64,000 bases of DNA, taken from positions 1-64,000 of the forward strand of contig CAKUTI010000005.1 in NCBI GenBank assembly GCA_934691925.1. The letters run 5' to 3'. The notes beneath the pieces were generated by a model. That model had not been told where the DNA came from. It was given only the letters and a program-made list of their open reading frames with translations, and made no database searches. This document shows, piece by piece, positions 51,146-59,701 of the stretch (position 1 is the stretch's first letter; each line of letters starts with the position of its first letter). A program made the translations under genes and the position numbers. This DNA comes from an uncultured Treponema sp. (lineage in GTDB: Bacteria > Spirochaetota > Spirochaetia > Treponematales > Treponemataceae).

Positions 51146-51789
51146 TGAGCAATATTCTGCGGAAGCCTTTCAGATACAGCTACAAAAACGCGACTTTATG
51201 GATAATAATCGTAAACGCGGCAGTTTTCTTCTATTTTTATTTCTTCAATATTTTCAGGCTGAACGAAAACGCTTTCGCCTTGAACGTTGCAGGATTCATT
51301 TTCAGCAAGATGTTCTGGCAGCCTGTGACTTATATGTTTATCCACGGCGGCTGGAGCCATATTTTCTTCAATATGCTCGGCCTGCTTTTTTTTGGCGCGA
51401 CGGTAGAGCGAGCAATCGGAACAAAGGAATTTCTTCTGCTTTATTTTGTGATTGGAATTTTCAGCGGGCTTTTCTCGGTCGCTTTCTATTATTTCACTGG
51501 AAATTACATGGTGAGCCTTGTTGGAGCAAGCGGCGCAATCTACGGAATTCTCTTCGCCTACGCGGTAATTTTCCCAAAATCTGTAATCTACATCTGGGGA
51601 ATAATTCCGCTGCCAGCCCCGCTTCTCGTGATTCTCTACACGCTTATTGAATTTGGAAGCCAGTTCATCGGAAGCTCCAACGTTGCGCATTACACTCATC
51701 TTGCGGGATTCGGAGTCGCCTTTCTTTATTTCGTTGTGAGAATGGGAATAAATCCTGTTAAAGTCTGGAAAAACGCCTGGAGAAAATAA
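51145..51789 (+). CDS. rhomboid family intramembrane serine protease
   Basis: A 214-residue six-helix membrane protein. The catalytic serine is S129 in LVGASGAIYGIL and the histidine H185 in AHYTHLAGFG; the conserved HGGWSHIFFNMLGLLFFG (residues 67-84) holds the oxyanion histidine and asparagine. The start codon overlaps the cyclase stop. Rhomboids cut single-pass membrane proteins; the target here is unknown. Its coupling with a cyclic-di-GMP enzyme is unusual enough to be worth noting. Confidence 0.93.
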   Translation: MSNILRKPFRYSYKNATLWIIIVNAAVFFYFYFFNIFRLNENAFALNVAGFIFSKMFWQPVTYMFIHGGWSHIFFNMLGLLFFGATVERAIGTKEFLLLYFVIGIFSGLFSVAFYYFTGNYMVSLVGASGAIYGILFAYAVIFPKSVIYIWGIIPLPAPLLVILYTLIEFGSQFIGSSNVAHYTHLAGFGVAFLYFVVRMGINPVKVWKNAWRK

Positions 51790-51790
51790 T

Positions 51791-52519
51791 TTGAGCCTAA
51801 AAAAACTGGTGAATTTTCCGGCAAAATCTCTTTTTAAAAAATTCAAGCTGATTTTTCCGGCGATTTTCGCGCTTCAAATTTCATCTCTTCCATCTCAGGA
51901 AGTATCGTTTGAAAAAAACATAAGAATCGCGCTTTGGGCTTCAACAGAGGCTTTCCCGGGAATCGACGATTTTCAGAAAAAAGACGACTTGAACTCGCTT
52001 CCAATCTCAAAAATCAAGCAGACCGCGCCTTTTATCCTATCGGGAATGATTTACGGCTGGAATTTTGACTACACGCCCTACGACAAAAAAAGAAATGTTC
52101 AGGAATATTTTGACTTCTCGCCAGTCCAGGAACTCTCAACGCAAGAAATTTCAAGGATAAAATACGCAAGCCCGTGGATTAAGGAACAAAAACTCAATGT
52201 CTGGGTGGAATACGAGCGCACACCGGCGCAGATTATGCTTTACAATTCGTGGAAAAGCGTGAATTTCAGAAATATAAGCGGAACAGGCTACGCTCCTCTT
52301 TCAGAAGGCTTTGATGGAATCCAGAAAGCATGCGCGGAAGCCTTGAAGCAGGCTGTCAGAACTTTTGAGCGAAGCCACGTAAAGACAAAGCCGAAAGAAA
52401 TAATCGGAAAAGCGCTTCTGAGCAAGCCGCCTGTAATCGGCATAGAAGCTGGACGCTATATGGTCGCCCTTGATTTTTTTATGGAATCAGATAGAATAAT
52501 AGAATATAAGACTTTTTAG
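51791..52519 (+). CDS. exported protein of unknown function, TTG start
   Basis: A 242-residue protein starting at TTG 51791, one base after the rhomboid stop, with GGAG 9 bases upstream; GTG at 51809 is an alternative. The N-terminus is basic then hydrophobic (SLFKKFKLIFPAIFALQISSLPSQE), a probable signal peptide. The mature part contains WNFDYTPYDKKRNVQEYFDF, WVEYERTPAQIMLYNSWKSVNFRNISGTGYAPLSEGFDGIQKACAEALKQAVRTF. No known domain was recognised. It ends the cyclase-rhomboid operon. An 8-bp inverted repeat (CTTTTTAG/CTAAAAAG) spans its stop codon at 52510-52535. Confidence 0.72.
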   Translation: MSLKKLVNFPAKSLFKKFKLIFPAIFALQISSLPSQEVSFEKNIRIALWASTEAFPGIDDFQKKDDLNSLPISKIKQTAPFILSGMIYGWNFDYTPYDKKRNVQEYFDFSPVQELSTQEISRIKYASPWIKEQKLNVWVEYERTPAQIMLYNSWKSVNFRNISGTGYAPLSEGFDGIQKACAEALKQAVRTFERSHVKTKPKEIIGKALLSKPPVIGIEAGRYMVALDFFMESDRIIEYKTF

Positions 52520-52558
52520 ACAACAGATTCTAAAAAGCTGTGTGCTTGGAGGAAGAAA

Positions 52559-52948
52559 ATGAAAAAAATTTTTGCTGTAATTGCTGCGCTGATGTGTTTT
52601 TCAGGATACGCTTTTTCTGATGAAGTAGAAGATTTGCTTAAACAGCCGCAGGACACATTGACACGAACAATCACGCCTGAGGAGCAGCACGTTACCAACA
52701 AGACAGCTAAAGTTCAGATTGAATATACACCGCTCACCGATGAAGTTCATATCTACTACACTTGCATGGCAGTTTCTTACGACCAGGGAGAGGCTATGAA
52801 CTCAGTTCTTGCTTGTCTTCAGGATTTTCAGAAACAGAACCAGTATTATTCTTACAAATATCTCAAACGAGATTCTATAAAATACTTTAAGGATGAGAAG
52901 AACTTGAAATGGGCGACTTATTCGTCTTACGTAAAGTTCTACCGCTAA
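52559..52948 (+). CDS. small exported protein of unknown function
   Basis: A 129-residue protein with a clear signal peptide (MKKIFAVIAALMCFSGYAFS, cleavage near residue 20) and GGAGGAA 7 bases before the ATG. The mature 109 residues include QIEYTPLTDEVHIYYTCMAVSYDQGEAMNSVLACLQDFQ with two cysteines that could form a disulfide, and a basic C-terminus rich in tyrosine. It is probably periplasmic. No family recognised. It lies 40 bases after the preceding gene and is closed by a terminator, so it may be the last cistron of that operon. Confidence 0.75.
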   Translation: MKKIFAVIAALMCFSGYAFSDEVEDLLKQPQDTLTRTITPEEQHVTNKTAKVQIEYTPLTDEVHIYYTCMAVSYDQGEAMNSVLACLQDFQKQNQYYSYKYLKRDSIKYFKDEKNLKWATYSSYVKFYR

Positions 52949-52969
52949 AAGTTTTTTTAGATTTTTTGC

Positions 52970-53005
52970 GAGCCGGCTTCTAAACGGGGCTGGCTCAAAA
53001 TTTTT
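52970..53005 (+). terminator. intrinsic terminator before pheS
   Basis: GAGCCGGC (52970-52977) pairs with GCTGGCTC (52989-52996) with one G-T pair and is followed by AAAATTTTTAT. Confidence 0.65.
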
Positions 53006-53029
53006 ATAGATTTGGAGTTAATAAAAAAA

Positions 53030-54586
53030 ATGGACGTTCAGAATATCATCAAGAATCTTCACCCGCTTGAAATAAAAGTTCTTCTTCACTACTCGCAGAA
53101 CGATGAGCTTACATCGGAAAAACTTCAGAAAGAGCTTGACTACAAGGAAGGACATGCAAACCAGGCTTTCTCTTGGCTAAGCGGAAAAAATCTTCTCTCG
53201 GTTGTAAGCAAGACACAGCACACTTTTTATGAGATTACAGAGCTTGGACGCTCCTACGCAAAAGATGGTATTCCAGAAGAAAAAATCATTAACTTTGTAA
53301 AAGAGAACGGAGCAAAAACTCTCCCGGAAATCGCAGCTGGAACAGGACTCGAGCAAAAAGATGTCGGCTCTGCGTTCGGACAGCTTTCAAAGTCCGGCGT
53401 CCTTAAAATGAATTCCGAAAAAAGAGCCGAATATTCAGGCGCGCCAGTTCCAGAAAGCGTGACTACAGCGCACTCGCTTCTTGAAAAAGCCGCAAAAACT
53501 GAAAACGGACAGCTCGACAAATCAGTTCTTTCAGACAGCGAGCAGAAAGTAATCGCGAACTACGCAAAAAAACGTGGCTCGGCGGATTCTCCTTTCAAGA
53601 TTGTCGAAAGAGAAACAATTGTCTACAAGCTCACAGCGGACTCAAAAGAAGTTGCTGACGAGCTTAAAAAAGCTGGAATCACAGGAAACGAAATCGGCGA
53701 GCTTACATCAAAAATGCTTGCGTCAGGCGAATGGAAAAACGGAACTTTCCGCGGATACAACATCTCAATTCCGCCGGCAAGAATCATTCCTGGCCGCACA
53801 AATCCTTATGTCCAGTTCTTGGAGCATGTAAAAGACAAGCTTGTTTCGCTCGGATTTCAAGAATACGACGGACCGCTTGTTGAGACTGAATTCTGGAACG
53901 GGGACGCGCTTTTTATGCCTCAGTTCCATGCGGCACGCGACATTCACGATGTCTACAGAATCAAGAACCCTACACACGCGAAAGAGATTGAAGAGCCGTG
54001 GCTTTCAAACGTCGCGGAAGTCCACAAGAACGGCGGAAAAACAGGCTCGCGCGGCTGGAACTACGAATTCGACCATGAATTCACACGCCGCCTAGTTTTG
54101 CGCTCGCAGGGAACAGTCCTCTCGGCGCACCAGCTTCACAAGGCGCAGAATCCTGGAAAATATTTCGGAATCGTCCGATGCTTCAGATACGACAAAGTTG
54201 ACGCGACTCACCTTTCTGACTTCTATCAGACAGAAGGAATCATCGTTGGCGATGAAGTGAATTTGCGCACTTTGCTTGGAATGCTCGAAATGTTCGCTAA
54301 GGAAGTTGCAGGAGCAACAGAAGTGAAATATGTTCCGGGCTACTTCCCGTTCACAGAGCCGTCTGTCGAAGTTCACATCAAGCACCCTGTCTTGGGCTGG
54401 TTTGAGCTTGGAGGAGCCGGAATTTTCCGTCCGGAAGTTACAGAAGCGCAAGGTCTTGACTGCCCTGTTCTCGCATGGGGAATGGGAATCGACAGAATGG
54501 CGCTTATGGCATTGGGATTGAACGACTTGCGCGAGCTTTTCAGCGAGAACATCGAGGAAGTCCGCCTAAGAAAAGCGAAATTCTAA
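53030..54586 (+). CDS. pheS: phenylalanyl-tRNA synthetase alpha chain, archaeal/eukaryal size class
   Basis: Charges tRNA-Phe together with PheT. Start at MDVQNIIKNLHP (53030), with TTGGAG upstream. The 518-residue chain is much longer than the usual bacterial form (about 340). Its N-terminal 230 residues hold winged-helix-like repeats (SEKLQKELDYKEGHANQAFSWLSGKNL, KTLPEIAAGTGLEQKDVGSAFGQLSKSGVL), as in archaeal and eukaryal enzymes. The catalytic core has GPLVETEFWNGDALFMPQFHAARD, TVLSAHQLHK, YFPFTEPSVEVH and WGMGIDRMALMALG. The archaeal affinity of spirochaetal PheRS is established knowledge. pheT is not adjacent; the next gene is on the other strand 3 bases away. Confidence 0.95.
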   Translation: MDVQNIIKNLHPLEIKVLLHYSQNDELTSEKLQKELDYKEGHANQAFSWLSGKNLLSVVSKTQHTFYEITELGRSYAKDGIPEEKIINFVKENGAKTLPEIAAGTGLEQKDVGSAFGQLSKSGVLKMNSEKRAEYSGAPVPESVTTAHSLLEKAAKTENGQLDKSVLSDSEQKVIANYAKKRGSADSPFKIVERETIVYKLTADSKEVADELKKAGITGNEIGELTSKMLASGEWKNGTFRGYNISIPPARIIPGRTNPYVQFLEHVKDKLVSLGFQEYDGPLVETEFWNGDALFMPQFHAARDIHDVYRIKNPTHAKEIEEPWLSNVAEVHKNGGKTGSRGWNYEFDHEFTRRLVLRSQGTVLSAHQLHKAQNPGKYFGIVRCFRYDKVDATHLSDFYQTEGIIVGDEVNLRTLLGMLEMFAKEVAGATEVKYVPGYFPFTEPSVEVHIKHPVLGWFELGGAGIFRPEVTEAQGLDCPVLAWGMGIDRMALMALGLNDLRELFSENIEEVRLRKAKF

Positions 54587-54589
54587 TCT

Positions 54590-55633
54590 TTATTTTGTGC
54601 TCAGGAGTTCCGAAAAGAGATTTTCATAATCCAAGACGCTTTTCGCCTGGATTATCTTCTGCCGGAATTCCTTCGCGCCGTCAAAGCCTTTCATATAGTT
54701 GCTGAATCTTCCGCGCATTTTCATACAGGCAGGAAATTCTCCAAAAGCGTCCACGAGAAGATTCAGCTCCTTGAATCCCGCCTCAATGCTTTTTTCAAGA
54801 GGAATAGCAGGGATTTTTCCAGTCGTCAGAAATTCTTTTATTTTTGTGAACAAGAACGGATTTCCGCGTGCGCCCCGGGCAACCATCACAGCATCGCATT
54901 TCGTCTGCTCGAGCATATTTCTCGCGTCTTCTGGAGTTTTCACATCTCCGTTTCCGATTACAGGAATTCTTCCGCCGACAAAATCCGCCAAGTCAGAAAT
55001 CGCGCTCCAGTCTGCCTGCCCATCGTAGCCCTGAACCGTCGTCCGGCCGTGAAGAGCAATCGCCTTAGCCCCGGCCAAAATCGCAGCGTCGGCACATTCC
55101 TTGTATGTCAAATGATTTTTGTCCCAGCCGGTTCTTATTTTAACAGTAACAGGAATCGGCTCATAATCAACAGGATTTCCGAATCTGTCTTTTCGTTTTC
55201 CGCTGAAATTTGAAACCGCGTCAGCAACAGCTTTTGCGATTTTGTAAAGTTTCTCAGGCTCGCGCGTCAAGACGCTTCCAGCCCCGGTTTTCGTGACTTT
55301 CGGAACAGGACAGCCGCAGTTAATGTCCAAAAGCTCGCAGGAAGTTTTTTCAAGAACAACCCGCGCCGCATTTGCCATTGTCTCAGAGTCAGAGCCGAAA
55401 ATCTGAACCGCGTACGCTTTTTCATTCGGCGCACGGACCATCATGTCAAAAGTCTTTTTATTGTCGCGGACCAAAGCCTCAGAACTTATTAGCTCCGTGT
55501 AGGCAAAGTCCGCTCCGCAGTCCGCACAGATAGAACGGTAACTTGCGTCGGAAACATCAGCCATCGGAGCAAGAAAAATGTTTCCGTCAAGAGAAAGCGA
55601 GCCGATTTTTACAGAATGATAAAGCGATTGCAT
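54590..55633 (-). CDS. dus: tRNA-dihydrouridine synthase
   Basis: FMN enzyme that reduces uridines in tRNA. The 347-residue protein shows LAPMADVSDASYRSIC, VQIFGSDSETMANAAR, LLDINCGCPVPKVTKTGAGSVL with the catalytic cysteine, VTVKIRTGWDK, ALHGRTTVQGYDGQADWSAI, IPVIGNGDVKTPEDA and VMVARGARGNPFLF. It fits the DusB branch. It is convergent with pheS and 46 bases downstream of tatD on the same strand, probably co-transcribed. Confidence 0.94.
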   Translation of the reverse strand: MQSLYHSVKIGSLSLDGNIFLAPMADVSDASYRSICADCGADFAYTELISSEALVRDNKKTFDMMVRAPNEKAYAVQIFGSDSETMANAARVVLEKTSCELLDINCGCPVPKVTKTGAGSVLTREPEKLYKIAKAVADAVSNFSGKRKDRFGNPVDYEPIPVTVKIRTGWDKNHLTYKECADAAILAGAKAIALHGRTTVQGYDGQADWSAISDLADFVGGRIPVIGNGDVKTPEDARNMLEQTKCDAVMVARGARGNPFLFTKIKEFLTTGKIPAIPLEKSIEAGFKELNLLVDAFGEFPACMKMRGRFSNYMKGFDGAKEFRQKIIQAKSVLDYENLFSELLSTK

Positions 55634-55679
55634 AATTTCTAGCCAATGCTGAAAAATAAGATTTCAAATTCCGCAATCT

Positions 55680-56465
55680 TTAGGCTTCAGGCAGATTAAA
55701 CGCCTTGCAGCTGTTCGTCCACAAGATTCCGCACAAGTCCTCAAGTGGCATTTCAAGCATTTCCGCAAGGAATTTCGCAGTTGAAGGCAGATAAGCAGGC
55801 ATAGTGCGCTTTCGTTCCCTATATTCCGCAGGAATCATGAACGGGCTTTCAGTCTCAATCAAAATTCTGTCATGAGGAATATTCAAAACTGTCTCGTGAA
55901 GATTTCTCGCGTTGCGGTAAGTCAAATTTCCAGCGAAAGAGAAATAAACGTTCAAGCCAGCATCAAGGCACGCCTTAGCGTAAGCCGCATCCTCGCCGTA
56001 GCAATGCAAAATCGCGCCAGCCGGAGGAATCCGCTCTTTGAGAATATTGAAGACATCTTTTCCAGCCTCGCGGTTCTGGATAATCACAGGCTTGTCGTAT
56101 TTCTTCGCGATTTCAAGCTGAGTGATAAAAAGTTCCGTCTGAGAACGCTTGTCTCCGAATGCCTTGTAATAATCAAGCCCCGTTTCGCCGACAGCGACAA
56201 CGTTAGGGAGCTTCAATCCGTCGATAATTGTCTGCTGCCAGTCCTTTCCAGGGTGAGAAACTTCCATCGGAGCAACTCCCACCGCATGATATACGCCCGG
56301 CATCGCCTTCAAATTAGCGTAAACTTTCTTAAAATCGAGAAGGCTGTTGTTTATGCTTACAATGCGCTTAACTCCAGCCTGCTTAGCTTGCTGAATAACG
56401 CGTAACTGTTCTATCGGGTCCTCATAAATGAGCCCGATGTGGGCGTGAGTATCAAAAAATTTCAT
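55680..56465 (-). CDS. tatD: TatD-family metal-dependent hydrolase
   Basis: A TIM-barrel deoxyribonuclease-family protein of 261 residues. Metal-binding motifs are FDTHAHIG at the start, GETGLDYY, QNREAGKDVF (where the usual H-x-R/H is replaced, reading Q-N-R), ILHCYG and ILIETESPFMIP. The change of the conserved histidine in the third motif (VIIHxR in TatD) to asparagine is notable and may alter metal binding. Heads a small operon with dus. Confidence 0.9.
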   Translation of the reverse strand: MKFFDTHAHIGLIYEDPIEQLRVIQQAKQAGVKRIVSINNSLLDFKKVYANLKAMPGVYHAVGVAPMEVSHPGKDWQQTIIDGLKLPNVVAVGETGLDYYKAFGDKRSQTELFITQLEIAKKYDKPVIIQNREAGKDVFNILKERIPPAGAILHCYGEDAAYAKACLDAGLNVYFSFAGNLTYRNARNLHETVLNIPHDRILIETESPFMIPAEYRERKRTMPAYLPSTAKFLAEMLEMPLEDLCGILWTNSCKAFNLPEA

Positions 56466-56665
56466 GGCTTACTTCCAAAAAGAAATGATAAATAGAAAAA
56501 ACACTGAATTCAGCTCAATGACAAAAATCAGTGTAACCAAAAGATTGGTTCTTGACGATAAATATAGAATAGCAGAGAAAGTTTTAGTTGTCAAATTAAG
56601 CGTTTTTTCAAGCGGAAACCGATTTTTCCTGATTTTGATTCTTGAACAGGCTTTCAGCAAGTGTT

Positions 56666-56694
56666 TTGACTACTTTTGATGACTATGATAAAAT
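56666..56694 (+). promoter_or_regulatory. sigma-70 promoter of the M23-bactofilin operon
   Basis: TTGACT (56666-56671), 17 bases, TAAAAT (56689-56694). An imperfect inverted repeat, TATC-GGAT...ATCC-GATA (56698-56719), lies just downstream and could be an operator or 5' leader hairpin. The first gene starts at 56740. Confidence 0.68.
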
Positions 56695-56739
56695 TGGTAT
56701 CTGGATTTTTATATCCGATAAAAAGCTGAGGTAATTTAA

Positions 56740-57762
56740 TTGGCAAAGACAAGACACTACAAAAAGCTTGAAAAAAATGCCGTTTCTTCTATTTTAAATG
56801 CACTCCGCCGAGGACTTGGCACTGTTGGCAGCCTTTTCGTAAAATTGTTCCATGTTTGCGACAGCAAGCTCACGATAATGATTGTTCCCCACTCGCAGGG
56901 AAAAGTTATAAATTTCAGGACTAACATATTTGCGCTCGCGCTTGGCTGCGTTCTTTTAGTCGGCGTTGTGTCATCATTCGTCTATTTCAAGAAGCACGAT
57001 GCAGGAATTTCCGCAGAGCTTACACGCTCAATGAAAGAGAACCGGGAGCTTCTTGCAAGTTTTGACGAGCTGCGCGATGAAAACAACAATGTTCTTCAGA
57101 CAGCGAAAAGATTCCGTTCTTCATTGACTCAGACTCTTTCGCTTTTGGGAATCAGCCAGTCTTCAACAGCCGCAAAAAGTTCAGTTTCTGACAGCGACTT
57201 GAATTCGCTTTTTGACACTCAGGACAGAGTCGCAGGCTCCACAAGAGAGGCAAGCGATATGCGCCAGCTTTCCTCATATCTTGAAAGCGCAATCCAGCCA
57301 ATCGAGCAGATTGGAAAAATGCTTGAAAGCCAGGAAACGCTTTTCGCAGACATTCCGAACATCTGGCCGGTAAGAGGCGGAATCGGACATATCTCACAGC
57401 CTTTCGGACAGACAACGCACCCGATTACAGGAAACTGGTACATTCATAAAGGCCTTGACATTTCAACCTGGCGTTCTGGAGACCCGGTTCTTGCAACCGC
57501 AAACGGACAGGTCGTCACAGTAACTTATGACTCAGGATTCGGAAACTACGTGATTATCAAGCACAAGCACGGAATTTACACGCGCTACTGCCACATGAAC
57601 ACAGTCCGTGTCAAAAAAGGACAGTTTGTCTCGCAAAGAGACATAATCGGAACAATCGGAAACACTGGAATTTCAACAGGTCCGCATCTTCACTACGAAG
57701 TTCACATCGGCTCGGACGTTGTTGACCCGATTAAATACGTGAACGTAAAAATCACAAAATAA
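56740..57762 (+). CDS. M23-family peptidoglycan endopeptidase with membrane anchor, TTG start
   Basis: A 340-residue protein starting at TTG 56740, with GAGGT 9 bases upstream. A single membrane helix (FALALGCVLLVGVVSSFVYF, about residues 66-85) is followed by a coiled coil (LTRSMKENRELLASFDELRDENNNVLQ) and a periplasmic LytM domain. Zinc ligands are in HKGLDISTW and GPHLHYEVH (H316, H318). LytM enzymes cut peptide cross-links; in other helical bacteria they act with bactofilins to set cell curvature. It is 1 base upstream of the bactofilin gene, so the partnership is strongly suggested here. Confidence 0.93.
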   Translation: MAKTRHYKKLEKNAVSSILNALRRGLGTVGSLFVKLFHVCDSKLTIMIVPHSQGKVINFRTNIFALALGCVLLVGVVSSFVYFKKHDAGISAELTRSMKENRELLASFDELRDENNNVLQTAKRFRSSLTQTLSLLGISQSSTAAKSSVSDSDLNSLFDTQDRVAGSTREASDMRQLSSYLESAIQPIEQIGKMLESQETLFADIPNIWPVRGGIGHISQPFGQTTHPITGNWYIHKGLDISTWRSGDPVLATANGQVVTVTYDSGFGNYVIIKHKHGIYTRYCHMNTVRVKKGQFVSQRDIIGTIGNTGISTGPHLHYEVHIGSDVVDPIKYVNVKITK

Positions 57763-57763
57763 T

Positions 57764-58177
57764 ATGGCATTCTTAACTGACGACATTTCTATAAACACAA
57801 TAATCGGCGCAGGCTCTGCCGTTTCAGGCGATGTAAGAGCAAACGGCTTTATCCGCGTTGACGGCGACATCGACGGAAATTTGGAATCGACCGGAAACAT
57901 AATCATCGGGAGCAAAGCCAGAATCAACGGAAACATAAACGCGCTTTCAACTGTCGTCGGAGGAATCGTAATCGGAGACATTTACGCTCCAAACGGAATC
58001 AAGCTTCTGTCATCTTCCGCTGTAATCGGAAATATCTGCACAAAAAATCTTGAAATTGAAGAAAACGTGATTTTCCACGGACACTGCATTGCGCTCCGAA
58101 ACGAAGAGGAATTTGCAGAGGAAACAAAACTTTTTTCTGAAGAACTTTCAATAAAAAGCAAGGCGATTAATGGCTGA
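57764..58177 (+). CDS. bactofilin (polymer-forming cytoskeletal protein)
   Basis: A 137-residue beta-helix protein that assembles into filaments at the inner membrane. It has the bactofilin core of repeated six-residue turns (VSGDVRANGFIRVDGDIDGNLESTGNIIIGSKARINGNINALSTVVGGIVIGDIYAPNGIKLLSSSAVIGNI). The stop of the M23 gene is 1 base before its ATG and it overlaps the yaaR gene by 8 bases. Treponeme bactofilins are known to matter for cell shape. Confidence 0.95.
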   Translation: MAFLTDDISINTIIGAGSAVSGDVRANGFIRVDGDIDGNLESTGNIIIGSKARINGNINALSTVVGGIVIGDIYAPNGIKLLSSSAVIGNICTKNLEIEENVIFHGHCIALRNEEEFAEETKLFSEELSIKSKAING

Positions 58178-58718
58178 ACTCACCTCGATAAATCAGACAT
58201 TAAACAACCAGTCGCTTCAAATGCTAGCTTCACAAAGCGCGATGGCTCAGCAGACTTCGGCACAAAAATCAAAAAAAACGGAAAAAAATCAGAAATCTTC
58301 ATTCAGAACAGTTTTTCAAAAAGCGCAGGAAAGCTCCGATCTTGCATCGCAAGGTCTTCCGCCTGAAATCGCTGGAATGGAAACTCAGGATGCGGTGAAT
58401 TATCTGAAAGACGAAATGGATTTTGCGGGTGAAGAGCTAAAATCTTTCCAAAGTGCGGAAAATATGGAAAAATTCAGGCGAAAAGTCAGCCAGTTTATGA
58501 AATACATCGTAAAAGTAAACTACAAATTCATAAACACAAGACCAGAAAGACGGCTAAGAAACGGAAGGGTAATCCGCCCGTTCTATCAGATAGAAATAAT
58601 CGACAAAAAACTGAACCAGCTTGCCTCGGAAATGCTTTTCACGCATGGCAGAAATTTGAATCTACTTGCAAGAGTCGAGGAAATTCAGGGGCTGATTCTT
58701 GACCTGCTTGTTGAATGA
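58170..58718 (+). CDS. yaaR: YaaR family (DUF327) protein
   Basis: A 182-residue cytoplasmic protein with a Gln/Ser/Lys-rich N-terminal 60 residues and a helical DUF327 core (FRRKVSQFMKYIVKVNYKFINTRPERRLRNGRVIRPFYQIEIIDKKLNQLASEML). Function is unknown; in Bacillus yaaR is near yaaT (ricT), and here the next gene is the RicT homologue, an arrangement conserved across phyla. It overlaps the bactofilin gene by 8 bases. Confidence 0.85.
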   Translation: MAELTSINQTLNNQSLQMLASQSAMAQQTSAQKSKKTEKNQKSSFRTVFQKAQESSDLASQGLPPEIAGMETQDAVNYLKDEMDFAGEELKSFQSAENMEKFRRKVSQFMKYIVKVNYKFINTRPERRLRNGRVIRPFYQIEIIDKKLNQLASEMLFTHGRNLNLLARVEEIQGLILDLLVE

Positions 58719-58764
58719 AAACGAAAATCCCATCAGAAAAAATCAAAATCAGGAGTTTGCAAAA

Positions 58765-59691
58765 ATGAGCGACATTTTTGAACAAGATATAAACTATGAG
58801 AACGATGATATTTCCCAGCTTGAGGACGGCGAATACAAAAAAAGCGACTCCGACGAGGAAATAATCTATCCGGAGAATCTTTACAGCACAAAACTTGAAT
58901 ATTCGTGCGAAATCGTCTACGCGGTTCTTCCAAAAAACATTAAGGAAATTAAGACAGGCGACCACGTTGTAATTCCGACGAGATACGGAAAGGACTTGGC
59001 GAGCGTTCTTGGAAAAGTGAACCACCCTGTCGCAATCAAAAAAGGCGACTTAATCACAATCGAGCGCAAAGCCTCTGAAAAAGACATGGACAAGGCAGCC
59101 GAGCTTGCGGCAAAAGAGGCTGGCGCGTTCAAGACATTCAAAGAAAAAGCCGCCTACCACAATCTTGACATGAAACTCGTTGCAGTGCATTTTCTTCTCG
59201 ACGAGCCGAAAGCGCTTTTCTTCTTCTCAAGCGATAACCGCGTTGACTTCCGCGAGCTTGTAAAAGACCTTGTCGGAATCTTCAAGATGAGAATCGAGCT
59301 TAGGCAGATTGGAGTGCGCGACGAGAGCAGAATCACAGGCGGGCTCGGCGTTTGCGGGCGTCCTTACTGCTGCCACACAATCGGAGACAAGCTGCCGCCG
59401 GTTTCAATCAAAATGGCAAAAGAGCAGAATCTCTCGCTGAATTCAACAAAAATCAGCGGTCAATGCGGAAGGCTTTTGTGCTGCCTAAGCTACGAGTGCA
59501 AATGCTACGCAGAAGCGCGGAAAAAACTTCCAAGTGAAGGCCTGCACATTTTCTATGACGACACAAATTTTAGAATCACAGATGTGAATCCGCTAAGGGC
59601 GATAATCAGAATGCAAAGCGAGGACGGAAGGATTCTTGAAATTCCAGGAAGCAGATTCTACAAGGAAAATGGCCGCTGGAAGATAAACTAA
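58765..59691 (+). CDS. ricT: RicT/YaaT family PSP1-domain protein
   Basis: A 308-residue protein starting at MSDIFEQDINYEN (58765) with CAGGAG 9 bases upstream. The PSP1 domain carries the RicT signature: GGLGVCGRPYCCHTIGD, PVSIKMAKEQNLSLN and SGQCGRLLCCLSYE, whose cysteines bind iron-sulfur clusters in the Bacillus Ric complex. RicT, RicA and RicF there stimulate RNase Y maturation of operon mRNAs and affect sporulation and biofilm. RicA and RicF are not seen in the window. An acidic N-terminal tail of 40 residues is extra. Confidence 0.92.
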   Translation: MSDIFEQDINYENDDISQLEDGEYKKSDSDEEIIYPENLYSTKLEYSCEIVYAVLPKNIKEIKTGDHVVIPTRYGKDLASVLGKVNHPVAIKKGDLITIERKASEKDMDKAAELAAKEAGAFKTFKEKAAYHNLDMKLVAVHFLLDEPKALFFFSSDNRVDFRELVKDLVGIFKMRIELRQIGVRDESRITGGLGVCGRPYCCHTIGDKLPPVSIKMAKEQNLSLNSTKISGQCGRLLCCLSYECKCYAEARKKLPSEGLHIFYDDTNFRITDVNPLRAIIRMQSEDGRILEIPGSRFYKENGRWKIN

Positions 59692-59701
59692 AGCCGATTT
59701 T

